DNA of 51,647 nt from contig DRHQ01000047.1 in assembly GCA_011049545.1 (NCBI GenBank), forward strand, positions 1-51,647, read 5' to 3'. Below the pieces are notes generated by a model. It saw only the letters and a program-made list of their open reading frames with translations. It made no database searches and was not told where the DNA came from. Made by a program: the position numbers and the translations under genes. This DNA is from Candidatus Aminicenantota bacterium (GTDB lineage Bacteria; Acidobacteriota; Aminicenantia; Aminicenantales; Aminicenantaceae). Positions 42,293-51,212 of this stretch are shown in pieces (position 1 is the stretch's first letter; the number at the start of each line of letters is the position of its first letter).

Positions 42293-45200
42293 TTTTTAGA
42301 TAAAGATTTCCTCGCCTCAGCAAGTTCGTAGGCTATGGGAATAAGGATTAGGGTTAAGAAAGTAGCTAGAATAAGTCCCCCTATAACAGAGATGGCCAAA
42401 GGCTGCTGAAGCTCAGAACCTCTTCCCAGCCCCAAAGACATTGGAAAAAGGCCAAAGGCAGTCGTAACTGTTGTCATCAATATGGGCCTCAGTCTCACCT
42501 GGCTCGCCTCCATAATGGCTTCCCTGGAGCTTAATCCTCTTTTTCTAAGCTGGTTTGTGTAATCTATTTTTACGATAGCATCATTGACCACTATCCCGGC
42601 TAAAACAACCATCCCGATCACAGAAATAATGTTTAGAGTTTGACCTGCTAAAAATAAAGCCCAGATAGCACCTGTAAGACCCATGGGCAGAGTGAATAAA
42701 ATCAATAATGGATGAAGCAGAGATTCAAATTGAGCAGCCATGATCATATAAACCAAAAGGACTGCTAGGCAGAAAGCAAAAATGAGGCTTCTGAAAGACC
42801 GGCTCATCTCTTCCTGCTCCCCGCTGAAGACAACCCTGTAACCAAAAGGTAAGGAAAGTTCATCGATTTTATCTTGAATCTTGGGGACAACCTGGCTTAT
42901 CTTTGCGCCCCGAAGATTAGCCGTTACTAAAACTTCCCTCTGTTGATTCTCTCTCCGGATTTCCTTAGGCCCCTTGGCTATTACATAAGAAACCAACTCT
43001 CTTAAAGGAATAAGGGATCCTCTGTATTGAATATGCTCATCCAGAAGAGACTCGATGTTGTTTCTTGTTGCTTCCTCCATCCGAACCAAAATGTCATACT
43101 TCTTCTCCAGCTCTTTAAATTGGGTAGCCACTTTTCCTCGAACAGCATCTACAAGAAATTCGCCAATTGCCTGGGGCGAAATGTTATATTTTTCCAGTGC
43201 ATCTTTCCTTATCGTTATTAAAAATTCAGGTTTCCCTTCTCCGATATTTGTATTCAGGTCAGCAATTCCTCTAATATCCTTCAATTTCTCGACAAGCTCT
43301 TCAGCTATATTTTTTAGCCTGATGAGATCGTCCCCTTTGATTTTAAGACCAATTTCGGCCGTGGAAAAAGCCAGGAATTGGGCAAGAGTGGATTGTTCTT
43401 TGACAATGGAATAATCGAAATCTGGAAACTCTTCAAGTCTCTCTCTCAGAGCCTCGATTGTGCTTTCCATTTGCGAGGTCTTCTGAACTTCAACATGAAT
43501 TCGAACTGAATTCAGGGAAATATCGGGATTAAGACCCTCCATGCCACTGACAATTCCTATTTGTGAAAAGCTCTCTGTGACAGATTCGCTTTTCCCCAGC
43601 CATTGCTCGAGCAAAGAAGCGACACCCGCAGTTTGCTCCAGAGAGTAATCAACCGGCGTTTTTAGATTCAATTCAAAGGAAGAAGTCTCGGGCTTAGGCA
43701 GGAGCTCTCTTGGGATTTGAGTAGCGAGAAATAAAGTCAGGATCAAAAAAGCAAAAGATCCAACAAGAACTTTTCCTTTATTATCTAAACACCAGGAGAG
43801 AAATTCATGGTAGCGAGAGGCAAATTTTTGATAGACAAAATTGAATCCTTTAAAAATCACCTTGAAAACAAGCTTAAAGGGAAGACTGATGTAATGGAAA
43901 ACCAGAAGCAAGAGTTGAAGGAAAAAGCTTGAAATAAAATTTAAAACCAGGTAGATACCCTTGAATGCATAATAAAAAAGCCACTTAATTCCCTTATAAG
44001 GATAGAGTAAATATCTAAACCTTGATTTTTTATCGGGATTTTTTTCCTTTTTTACCGCACTTTTTTCTTCTGGCTCCTTTTCCATCTTTTCGAGCTCAAC
44101 CTTGCGTGAGAAGAGCATAGGAAGAAGGGTTAGAGAAACGACAAGCGAGGAAAGAAGGGCAAAAGTCACCGTAAAGGCCTGGTCTTTAAACAACTGGCCG
44201 GCCACTCCATGAACATAGATAACAGGGAGGAAAACTGAGATTGTGGTTAAAGTAGAGGCAGTAACAGCCATTCCTACTTCTTTAGTGCCCGTAAAAGCTG
44301 CATCAAGAAGATTTTTCCCGAGGCTTTTATGCCTGAAAATACTCTCTGAAACAACTATGGAATTATCGACAAGCATCCCGACTCCCAGCGCAAGCCCCCC
44401 CAGGGACATTATATTCAGGGTGATACCTCTGAAGTAGAGAAGATTAAAGGTTGCAATTATAGAAATAGGAATAACAACGGCAATAATGATTGGAGTCTTC
44501 AAATCCTGGAGGAAGATGAACAAAACAAAAAAAGCCAGGATTCCACCGAAAATAATGGACCTCAGGACTGATGAGATTGCTTCTTCGATATACCTTGCCT
44601 GTTCAGAGACTACGATGATTTCTGTTCCCGGATTTTCCTTTTTTATATCTTCAAGTACTTCATGGGTTTTCCTTGTCGCTTCTACTGTATTAGCTCCTGA
44701 CTCTTTCCTGACCAGGATTCCAATACTTTCCTTCTCATTGAGCTTGGTTATACCTTGCCTCTCTTTAATGGAGTCTTGGATCTGAGCTACATCTTTAAGC
44801 CGGACAACTCCTCTTCCTTCTGTCGTTTTGAGGCTTATTTCCCCAATCTCACTCAACACCTCAAACTCGCCTACAACTCGAAGAGCATACTTGAATCGGC
44901 CTTTTCTTATTGTTCCTCCCTGAAGGTTTTGATTGAACTCATCTATTCTTCCGGCAATCTTATCTATGGTTAGGCCGTAGAGCGAAAGAAGCCTGGGATC
45001 AACTTCTACCTGAATCTCTCTTTCCACTCCTCCTACTATCTCAGCCGAGCCTATTCCCTCTATCTGTTCCAAGCGAGGTTTTATCAACTCCTCTGAGAAT
45101 TCTTTTAGCTCCAGAAGAGACCTGTCTCCAGAAATGGCTATAACCATAATGGGTTTACTCTGAGGATCTAAAGAAATGATTACCGGATCTTCAGCCTGCT

Positions 45201-45555
45201 CAGGGATCAGAGCACCATCCAGTTTTTCTCTTGTGTGCAGCGTGGCAAAATCCATATTTGTACCCCAGGAAAACTCGAGTGTCATGAAGGACTGACCTTC
45301 CTTGGATACGGATTCTACCCGGCGCAATCCGGGAATTCTGCTTACAGCAGCTTCCAGAGGCAAAGTCACAAAAGTTTCTATCTCTTCCGGGGCAACTCCA
45401 GGGTATTTAGTCACAACAGAGAGGCGGGGATAACTGATATCAGGCAGCAGGTCTACACTCAACTCCCTCAAGGAGACAAAACCAAGAAGAACTATGCCCA
45501 GAAAAAACATGAAGGTTGTAATAGGTCTTTTGATGGTGAGTTGAGTTATTTTCAT
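42289..45555 (-). CDS. RND efflux permease (first of pair)
   Basis: 1088 aa RND permease: MKITQLTIKRPITTFMFF start, YPGVAPEEIETFVTLPLE, TM4 GLALGVGMLVDNSIVVSES, and the late GMVVLAGIVVNDAIVKIDY segment. Between the first helical block and the second porter domain it carries an extra basic, aromatic-rich stretch of about 90 residues (near 480-580, KEPEEKSAVKKEKNPDKKSRF then several hydrophobic segments), making it longer than its partner. 347 bases upstream is the divergent tonB promoter. Confidence 0.9.
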   Translation of the reverse strand: MKITQLTIKRPITTFMFFLGIVLLGFVSLRELSVDLLPDISYPRLSVVTKYPGVAPEEIETFVTLPLEAAVSRIPGLRRVESVSKEGQSFMTLEFSWGTNMDFATLHTREKLDGALIPEQAEDPVIISLDPQSKPIMVIAISGDRSLLELKEFSEELIKPRLEQIEGIGSAEIVGGVEREIQVEVDPRLLSLYGLTIDKIAGRIDEFNQNLQGGTIRKGRFKYALRVVGEFEVLSEIGEISLKTTEGRGVVRLKDVAQIQDSIKERQGITKLNEKESIGILVRKESGANTVEATRKTHEVLEDIKKENPGTEIIVVSEQARYIEEAISSVLRSIIFGGILAFFVLFIFLQDLKTPIIIAVVIPISIIATFNLLYFRGITLNIMSLGGLALGVGMLVDNSIVVSESIFRHKSLGKNLLDAAFTGTKEVGMAVTASTLTTISVFLPVIYVHGVAGQLFKDQAFTVTFALLSSLVVSLTLLPMLFSRKVELEKMEKEPEEKSAVKKEKNPDKKSRFRYLLYPYKGIKWLFYYAFKGIYLVLNFISSFFLQLLLLVFHYISLPFKLVFKVIFKGFNFVYQKFASRYHEFLSWCLDNKGKVLVGSFAFLILTLFLATQIPRELLPKPETSSFELNLKTPVDYSLEQTAGVASLLEQWLGKSESVTESFSQIGIVSGMEGLNPDISLNSVRIHVEVQKTSQMESTIEALRERLEEFPDFDYSIVKEQSTLAQFLAFSTAEIGLKIKGDDLIRLKNIAEELVEKLKDIRGIADLNTNIGEGKPEFLITIRKDALEKYNISPQAIGEFLVDAVRGKVATQFKELEKKYDILVRMEEATRNNIESLLDEHIQYRGSLIPLRELVSYVIAKGPKEIRRENQQREVLVTANLRGAKISQVVPKIQDKIDELSLPFGYRVVFSGEQEEMSRSFRSLIFAFCLAVLLVYMIMAAQFESLLHPLLILFTLPMGLTGAIWALFLAGQTLNIISVIGMVVLAGIVVNDAIVKIDYTNQLRKRGLSSREAIMEASQVRLRPILMTTVTTAFGLFPMSLGLGRGSELQQPLAISVIGGLILATFLTLILIPIAYELAEARKSLSKK

Positions 45556-45903
45556 AACTTTTTTAGTCTATTTTAAATTTTATCAAATTTTCTTCTGATA
45601 AACCAATCTAATAGACTAAAAAATTTAGGGCAAATTATCATTTTTTAAACTATAATTGATTTAAAAATATCCCTCCCCCCCCCCAGAATTTTCAAAATAT
45701 ATATAACCTTAGGCATTCTCAGAAAATATCTCTTAATCTCCCCGCGCCATATTTAAATGATATGGCTCATTAAAGGATAAACGTAAGGATTGCATACCTT
45801 TCTATAAAAAAATCTTTATATCTGTAAAAAAAATTTACTCGTACAAGATTATTTGACTTAAATCTGCTGGCTTGAAAGCAGAATACGCCAGTAGATGCAA
45901 GTT

Positions 45904-45919
45904 TGGCACAAAAGTTGCT
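45904..45919 (+). promoter_or_regulatory. Candidate sigma-54 (RpoN) promoter of tonB
   Basis: TGGCAC, five bases, TTGCT: a full match to the -24/-12 consensus, with GG and GC ten bases apart. Predicted start near 45930 gives a leader of about 45 bases to the ATG at 45975, which has its own AAGGAGG. An inverted repeat TCTGCT-N8-AGCAGA (45863-45882) lies upstream. The rest of the 45556-45974 intergenic region shows only a poly-C tract near 45673 and no gene. Confidence 0.6.
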
Positions 45920-45974
45920 CGATATTTTGGTGGATGAGGAAATTAACATGAAGGTTAAAAATAAGGAGGCTAAA

Positions 45975-46703
45975 ATGTTTCAAGATTCCTTTTTCATAAG
46001 AGAAAGAAATTTAGGGACGAAGGTCTGGGTCCTTCCGCTCTCCTTAGCAGTCCATTTACTCATTATTTTGCTTTTGATAATTTATCCTCTTTTAAATCCA
46101 GGCAACCTGCCTCGAGTAGAAATATTCAGTGCTTTTCTTGCCCCTCCCCCACCTCCTCCTCCTCCTCCTCCCCCACCTAAAAAACGCAAAAGTTCAACAA
46201 AAAGAACACGCATTAGACCTGTCCAAGCCCAAACCAATATCGAACCGGGTAAACTTGTCGCCCCTGTAGTTATACCCGAAGATATAGCTGAAGAAGAACT
46301 CAGCGATATAGGTATCGAAGGCGGTGTTGAAGGTGGAGTGGAAGGCGGAGTCGTCGGCGGTGTACTCGGTGGCGTTGTCGGCGGTGTACTCGGCGGTGTG
46401 CTTGGTGAAGTCGAAGCCCCCATAAGAGCAGTCGGAAGGATTAAGCCCCCTAAGCTTATCAAAAAAGTTGATCCCCTCTATCCCGACATTGCCCGCCAGG
46501 CAAGAGTGGAAGGCACAGTTATTATAGAAGCGATAACTGATATTTATGGAAGAGTAGCACAAGTTAAGGTTCTCAGATCCATCCCACTTCTTGACCAAGC
46601 AGCTAAAGATGCTGTCCTTCAATGGGTCTACGAACCCATGCTCATTAACGGCCGCCCAAGAAGTATTATCTTTGTAGTTACTGTAGGATTTCATTTAAGG
46701 TAG
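45975..46703 (+). CDS. tonB: Energy transducer TonB
   Basis: 242 aa from ATG 45975 (AAGGAGG just upstream; an open frame back to 45903 crosses the promoter). One transmembrane helix (WVLPLSLAVHLLIILLLIIY), then a run of about 14 prolines, a basic segment, an unusual Gly-Gly-Val repeat (GGVEGGVEGGVVGGVLGG pattern, about residues 115-145), and the TonB C-terminal domain YPDIARQARVEGTVIIEA...VLQWVYEP. It transduces proton-motive force to outer-membrane receptors. It lies on the opposite strand between the RND permease and adaptor genes; no ExbB/ExbD here. Confidence 0.9.
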   Translation: MFQDSFFIRERNLGTKVWVLPLSLAVHLLIILLLIIYPLLNPGNLPRVEIFSAFLAPPPPPPPPPPPPKKRKSSTKRTRIRPVQAQTNIEPGKLVAPVVIPEDIAEEELSDIGIEGGVEGGVEGGVVGGVLGGVVGGVLGGVLGEVEAPIRAVGRIKPPKLIKKVDPLYPDIARQARVEGTVIIEAITDIYGRVAQVKVLRSIPLLDQAAKDAVLQWVYEPMLINGRPRSIIFVVTVGFHLR

Positions 46704-46760
46704 AAGCAGATATTGTTGGAAATTAGTTAAGGGGTGGACGGATTTAAAAAAAATGATAGA

Positions 46761-47996
46761 TTACTTTTGTATCCTGACTCTGGCATCATGGGCCAGAGTG
46801 AAATGTCCCTCGATGATGACCGACTCGCCTTCTTTAAGGCCATCCAGGACTTCTGCATAGTCCTCATTTTCAAGGCCCACTTCAATATATCTCCATTTAG
46901 CCAGCCCTTCTTCTACGACAAAGGCCAGTTTTCTCCCGCTTCTGACAAGGACAGCATCCTGGGGAATAAGCAGTTTGTTTTTATGAATTTCAGCTACGAT
47001 CTCAACCTCGACATGCATGCCCGGCTTAATCTCCTTCTCAGGATTGGCGACATCGATAATAACATTACATGTCTTGTCTTGAGGATTGATAACCGGACTT
47101 ATGGCCTTTACTTCGCCCTTGAAAATCTTTCCTGGATAAGCGCTGAACTTCAGATCCACTTCCCGGCCTACCTTCATCTTTCCTATTTCACTTTCCAGAA
47201 CTTTAGCATAGACGCGTATCCTATCGATGTTCACAAGAGTAAAAAGTTCCCTGCCGCTTGTTACATGCTCCTGGGGAGAAACTTTAATATCGTGAATTAA
47301 GCCTGAAAAGGGAGCTTTAATCTTCGTCTTCTCCAGATTCATCTGAGCTGCTTTGACTCTTATCTTGGCTTGAGTCAGTCCCTTTGCAGCAGCCCGGATT
47401 TCTTCTTTTTTTTCTCCTGATTCAATCAAAGATAATTCATACTCTGTGTTTGCCTTTTCAAATTCTGCTCTTGATGTAAGCCCGCTACGAAAACGTCTCC
47501 TTGCCTCCTCATAGTCATCCTTAGCTTTTTGAATCTTTTCCCGCTCCGGAACAGACTTTGTCTCCCCTGGCTCAGCAAATCGCTTCTCTACCAATAATTC
47601 AGACAGAACCTTCAAGCGTGTGGCTTCTTCCTGTTCAAGATCCAATCTATATTTCTCGTCATCCAGCTCAACCAGCAGCTCTCCCTTTTTGACATGCTTG
47701 CTCTCCTCCACGTTCAAGCTTTTTATAACTCCGGCCAGTTCAGCTTTCATGTTTATTTTCATGTTAGTTACAGCCTCACCAGGAGATTTCAATTTAATAA
47801 TAAGATCTCCTATCTGCGCTTTGACAACTTTCACAGGAAGAGGCGTTTCTTTAACCTTCCGGGCTTCTTCTGCGGAATCTTGTGCGAAAGCCTCTTTAGA
47901 TTCATCTGGTTTTTCTCTGAAAAAGATGAAAAAAGCCAAGACGGCAATAACGATGACTATAAGTGAAATAATCAGTATCTTTTTGGAGAAAATCAT
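46761..47996 (-). CDS. RND efflux periplasmic adaptor (membrane fusion protein)
   Basis: 411 aa. N-terminal membrane anchor (KKILIISLIVIVIAVLAFFIFF), a lipoyl half-motif (SPGEAVTNMKINMKAELAG), a long alpha-hairpin (about 120-215), the second lipoyl half (APFSGLIHDIKVSPQEHVTSG) and the beta-barrel/MP domains. Couples the inner-membrane pump to an outer-membrane channel; no TolC-like gene is in the window. Same strand as the RND pair but separated from it by tonB, so co-transcription would have to pass through an antisense gene. Confidence 0.9.
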   Translation of the reverse strand: MIFSKKILIISLIVIVIAVLAFFIFFREKPDESKEAFAQDSAEEARKVKETPLPVKVVKAQIGDLIIKLKSPGEAVTNMKINMKAELAGVIKSLNVEESKHVKKGELLVELDDEKYRLDLEQEEATRLKVLSELLVEKRFAEPGETKSVPEREKIQKAKDDYEEARRRFRSGLTSRAEFEKANTEYELSLIESGEKKEEIRAAAKGLTQAKIRVKAAQMNLEKTKIKAPFSGLIHDIKVSPQEHVTSGRELFTLVNIDRIRVYAKVLESEIGKMKVGREVDLKFSAYPGKIFKGEVKAISPVINPQDKTCNVIIDVANPEKEIKPGMHVEVEIVAEIHKNKLLIPQDAVLVRSGRKLAFVVEEGLAKWRYIEVGLENEDYAEVLDGLKEGESVIIEGHFTLAHDARVRIQK

Positions 47997-48099
47997 TTTT
48001 CCTATCTCCTACTACCAGCTCCCTAAAATGTAAACCTAATCTTCATAGTAAAAACGACGATTTAAAATGTCAAATTATATCATTCCAATAAAACGGGCT

Positions 48100-48212
48100 A
48101 TGTAGGGATTTGATTCATCAAATCTACATTTTTGATTGTACAATAAACATGTGGATTGGATAAAATAAATCCATAAATTAAAAGGTGGGCTTGATAAATC
48201 AAGCCCCTACAC
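48100..48212. repeat. Two intergenic palindromic repeats
   Basis: Copies at about 48100-48129 (TGTAGGGATTTGATTCATCAAATCTACA) and 48184-48212 (GTGGGCTTGATAAATCAAGCCCCTACA), between the adaptor and GT81 genes. Nothing else is visible in 47997-48256. Confidence 0.85.
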
Positions 48213-48256
48213 AATATAAATCAAAACCTTACAAAAGATGAATCAACCTCAAAGTT

Positions 48257-49465
48257 TTATTGCTCGTAATCTTTTTTTACTGCGTCCTTCAAAAGCTCGA
48301 GAAAATCAGGGAGGGCCGCGATAACCCTGTGCCAGTTGGGGATAAGAACAGTTCCAGAAGGATTCTCCCAAAACACTTCTCCTGCTTTCTTTATCCCCTC
48401 AGCAAAAGCCTCAACACACACCGACTCATTGTGTCGGTCAAATTTTAGACTATTCAGTTCAGCATCATTCTCATACAGAACGACCGTCTCTTGAGCGACT
48501 TTCAAATAGATATTACTTAAAGTTTTAAAAAATCCTTCTGAAAACTGCGCTCCCTCCTGGGCGAGGGTTCGAAAAATAGACTTGGCAATGTCAACAGTCA
48601 TCTTCAAAATCCCTTTTTCCGGATCATCTGGAACCAATTCTTGATGCTTATGTTCGTATCCATCAGCAATGTCAACCTGACATATCCTGCTTAAAGCCAT
48701 ATTTCTGTAAACTTCAGCTAAAGTCCCTACTTCCAATCCCCAGTCGCTAGGGATACGCATGGCCATAGCTAAATCCCTTCTCAGTGCAATCTCTCCAGCC
48801 AAAGCATAACGAAAACTGTCCATATAAACCAGAAAAGGAAGATGTCCTAATATCTTTTCTAATGCCCGTATAAAAGGCGTAAAAAACAACCTAGTGGCAC
48901 GGCCGTGCATTATTTCTGTGTATCGGCTGTAATAGCCTTTGCAAAACTCATATTCAGAATGGGGATTAGCTACTGGATAACAAAGACGGGCAAGAAGTCC
49001 ACGATCATAGTTTACGATATCACAGTCATGCATGGCGATGACCCGGCTTTTTCCCCTGGCTAAAACATACCCAAGGGAAATCCATACAGCTCGTCCTTTT
49101 CCTCTTTCCCCTGGATATAAGTCATTCTTCTCTAAAAGCTTATAGAGTCCCTTCATTCGAGGACCATCGTTCCATATCACCTTGAACTTTTTATAGGAAG
49201 AGAAAAAACTTTTAACCTTTTGAAATTGTTCTTCATTTGCTCTATCAAGACTCAAAACAATCTCCCGGAGATAATGAACCTTTTTCAGCTCACTCATAAT
49301 ATTAGGGAGAGCTCCACTTTTAAATTCTCGATAAAGAGAGGGCAAAACTAAGGCGATAGGTCTTATCCGGGAAAAATTCTTGAGATCTTTTTCTAATTTT
49401 TTCAGATTTAATTCTCCCAATCTATGAAAGGTAGCGATTACCCCATTTTGGAAAAAATCAGACAT
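48257..49465 (-). CDS. gpgS: Glucosyl-3-phosphoglycerate synthase-like GT81 glycosyltransferase
   Basis: 402 aa. GT81 signatures: LVLPSLYREF, IVLSLDRANEEQF, IWNDGPRM, GKGRAVWISLGYVLA, the metal-binding DxD in AMHDCDIVNYDR, ARLCYPVANP, FCKGYYSRY, GRATRLFFTP and PSDWGLEVG. In characterised members UDP-glucose and 3-phosphoglycerate are joined, the first step to the compatible solute glucosylglycerate. The phosphatase GpgP is not adjacent. A mannosyl-specific activity (Persephonella/related branches) is possible. Confidence 0.85.
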   Translation of the reverse strand: MSDFFQNGVIATFHRLGELNLKKLEKDLKNFSRIRPIALVLPSLYREFKSGALPNIMSELKKVHYLREIVLSLDRANEEQFQKVKSFFSSYKKFKVIWNDGPRMKGLYKLLEKNDLYPGERGKGRAVWISLGYVLARGKSRVIAMHDCDIVNYDRGLLARLCYPVANPHSEYEFCKGYYSRYTEIMHGRATRLFFTPFIRALEKILGHLPFLVYMDSFRYALAGEIALRRDLAMAMRIPSDWGLEVGTLAEVYRNMALSRICQVDIADGYEHKHQELVPDDPEKGILKMTVDIAKSIFRTLAQEGAQFSEGFFKTLSNIYLKVAQETVVLYENDAELNSLKFDRHNESVCVEAFAEGIKKAGEVFWENPSGTVLIPNWHRVIAALPDFLELLKDAVKKDYEQ

Positions 49466-49634
49466 TTATTCCTCCAAAAACTATTATAAGAACAAATTTT
49501 ATATGGATTTAATTGCGCTTGGTATAGAATAAAGAAAAATAAAAATTGTGTCAATGACTTGATTTTCGTTCAAGAGTCGCTATATGTATTAGAGTTAAAC
49601 TTTTAACCAAGAAGAAGTGCTTCAAGGGAATGCT

Positions 49635-51212
49635 ATGACCTTCCTCGATTGGATCATTATTATCTTGTATGCAGGCGGCCTCATCGTCCTGGGATGGCGG
49701 TTGGGGCTCAAGCAGAAAACATCAGAAGATTATTACCTGGCAGGAAGAAAGCTACCCTGGCTTCCCATAGGATTTTCCACTATGGCCACCCAGCTGGGGG
49801 CCATTTCTTTTATCTCTGCTCCGGCTTTCGTTGCGCTCAGGGAGGGCGGCGGCATGATATGGCTGGGATATGAGCTTGCTCTTCCCCTGGCCATGATTGT
49901 CCTCATGGCCTTTTTTTTCCCTGTATTTCATTCGCTTCGAATCATAAGCGTCTACGAGTTTTTAGAAAGGCGCTATGATGAGAAAACAAGGATTGTGATG
50001 AGCCTTGTCTTCCAGGTAAGCCGGGGTTTAGCCACAGGAGTTACTATCTACGCTGCTGCTATTGTTCTCTCAGTGACCCTCCAAATTTCTCTTTCGATAA
50101 CTATTCTCCTTATCGGCGCGGTGGCTGTTGTCTATGAGCTTTTCGGGGGAATCCATGTGGATATTGTCTCAGACACAATCCAAATGATTGTTATCTTCTT
50201 GGGAATAATCATAACCGGGTTGGTCGGCCTTCATCTTATCGGAGGGTGGAGTTCGATTCCAGAGCTAATAGATCCTGCACGACTTGTCGCAGTGAATTTT
50301 TCTGCTCACGGACTGGGCGATAGCCAAGATTTTGGGTTCTGGCCATTATTTATTGGAGGCTTTTTTCTTTATGCTTCCTACTATGGCTGCGATCAAAGTC
50401 AGGTCCAGAGGGAACTCTCTGCCAGAAGCCTCAAGGATTGCAAAAAAAGCCTTCTTTTCAACGGTTTTTTCCGGTTCCCCATAGTCCTTGCCTACTGCGC
50501 CTTAGGACTCATCTTAGGAGCATATGTTGTCCAACACCCTGAATTCCTTGGGAATCTTCCTCAGGGAAGGCCTGACTACCTCCTCCCCGCTTTTATCCTG
50601 GCAAAAATGCCTCCAGGAGTTGTAGGATTGATTTTTATTGCTATCATGGCTGCTGCTATGTCTTCTCTTGACTCTTCCATAAACTCTCTCTCTGCTGCCA
50701 CTGTGGAAGATATCTATAAAAAGATCAGGAAAAGAAAGATCGAGCCAGAGCAAGAGATGAAATTAGCCAAGATGTTTACACTTTTTTGGGGAGTTTTCTG
50801 CATCGGATTTGCCTTTTTTGTTGGTGATATTTCTCCTACTATCATAGAATCAATAAATAAAATCGGGTCTGCCTTTTACGGCCCTGTTTTTGCCGTCTTT
50901 TTGGCAGGTATTATCTCCTCAAAAGCCAAACCTCTTCCCGCCATTGCCGGTCTTGTGAGTGGAGTAGCTGTAAACCTCTTCCTCTGGCTTTTTGTGCCTT
51001 CAGTCTCCTGGTTATGGTGGAATGCGATTGGATTTGCGCTCACGACTGCAATCATTTTTTTGGGGAGCTTACTCTTCCAGCCAGCTTTCAAGAGCTCCTT
51101 CGAAATAAGAATCAGCCCTGAGAAAAGAGGCTGGAAAATAAGCTACGGATTATTGATCGTTTATGTTGCGGGGCTTATCCTCTTTTTAATTTTTTTCCCA
51201 AAGCTGTTTTAA
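49635..51212 (+). CDS. Sodium:solute symporter (SSS family)
   Basis: 525 aa from ATG 49635 (AAGGG 6 bases upstream); an in-frame GTG at 49617 is an alternative. About 13 transmembrane helices. SSS motifs: DYYLAGRKLPWLPIGFS, then ATQLGAISFISAP, YELFGGIHVDIVSDTIQ, and the Na+-site helix IMAAAMSSLDSSINSLSAATVEDIY. Substrate (sugar, amino acid or carboxylate) is not determinable; proximity to a compatible-solute gene proves nothing. Confidence 0.88.
   Translation: MTFLDWIIIILYAGGLIVLGWRLGLKQKTSEDYYLAGRKLPWLPIGFSTMATQLGAISFISAPAFVALREGGGMIWLGYELALPLAMIVLMAFFFPVFHSLRIISVYEFLERRYDEKTRIVMSLVFQVSRGLATGVTIYAAAIVLSVTLQISLSITILLIGAVAVVYELFGGIHVDIVSDTIQMIVIFLGIIITGLVGLHLIGGWSSIPELIDPARLVAVNFSAHGLGDSQDFGFWPLFIGGFFLYASYYGCDQSQVQRELSARSLKDCKKSLLFNGFFRFPIVLAYCALGLILGAYVVQHPEFLGNLPQGRPDYLLPAFILAKMPPGVVGLIFIAIMAAAMSSLDSSINSLSAATVEDIYKKIRKRKIEPEQEMKLAKMFTLFWGVFCIGFAFFVGDISPTIIESINKIGSAFYGPVFAVFLAGIISSKAKPLPAIAGLVSGVAVNLFLWLFVPSVSWLWWNAIGFALTTAIIFLGSLLFQPAFKSSFEIRISPEKRGWKISYGLLIVYVAGLILFLIFFPKLF

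Noticed and set aside
46082-46462. Antisense Pro/Ser/Thr- and Gly-rich ORF opposite tonB.
   Set aside because: It is the reverse reading of the proline run and GGV repeat, with no ribosome site.
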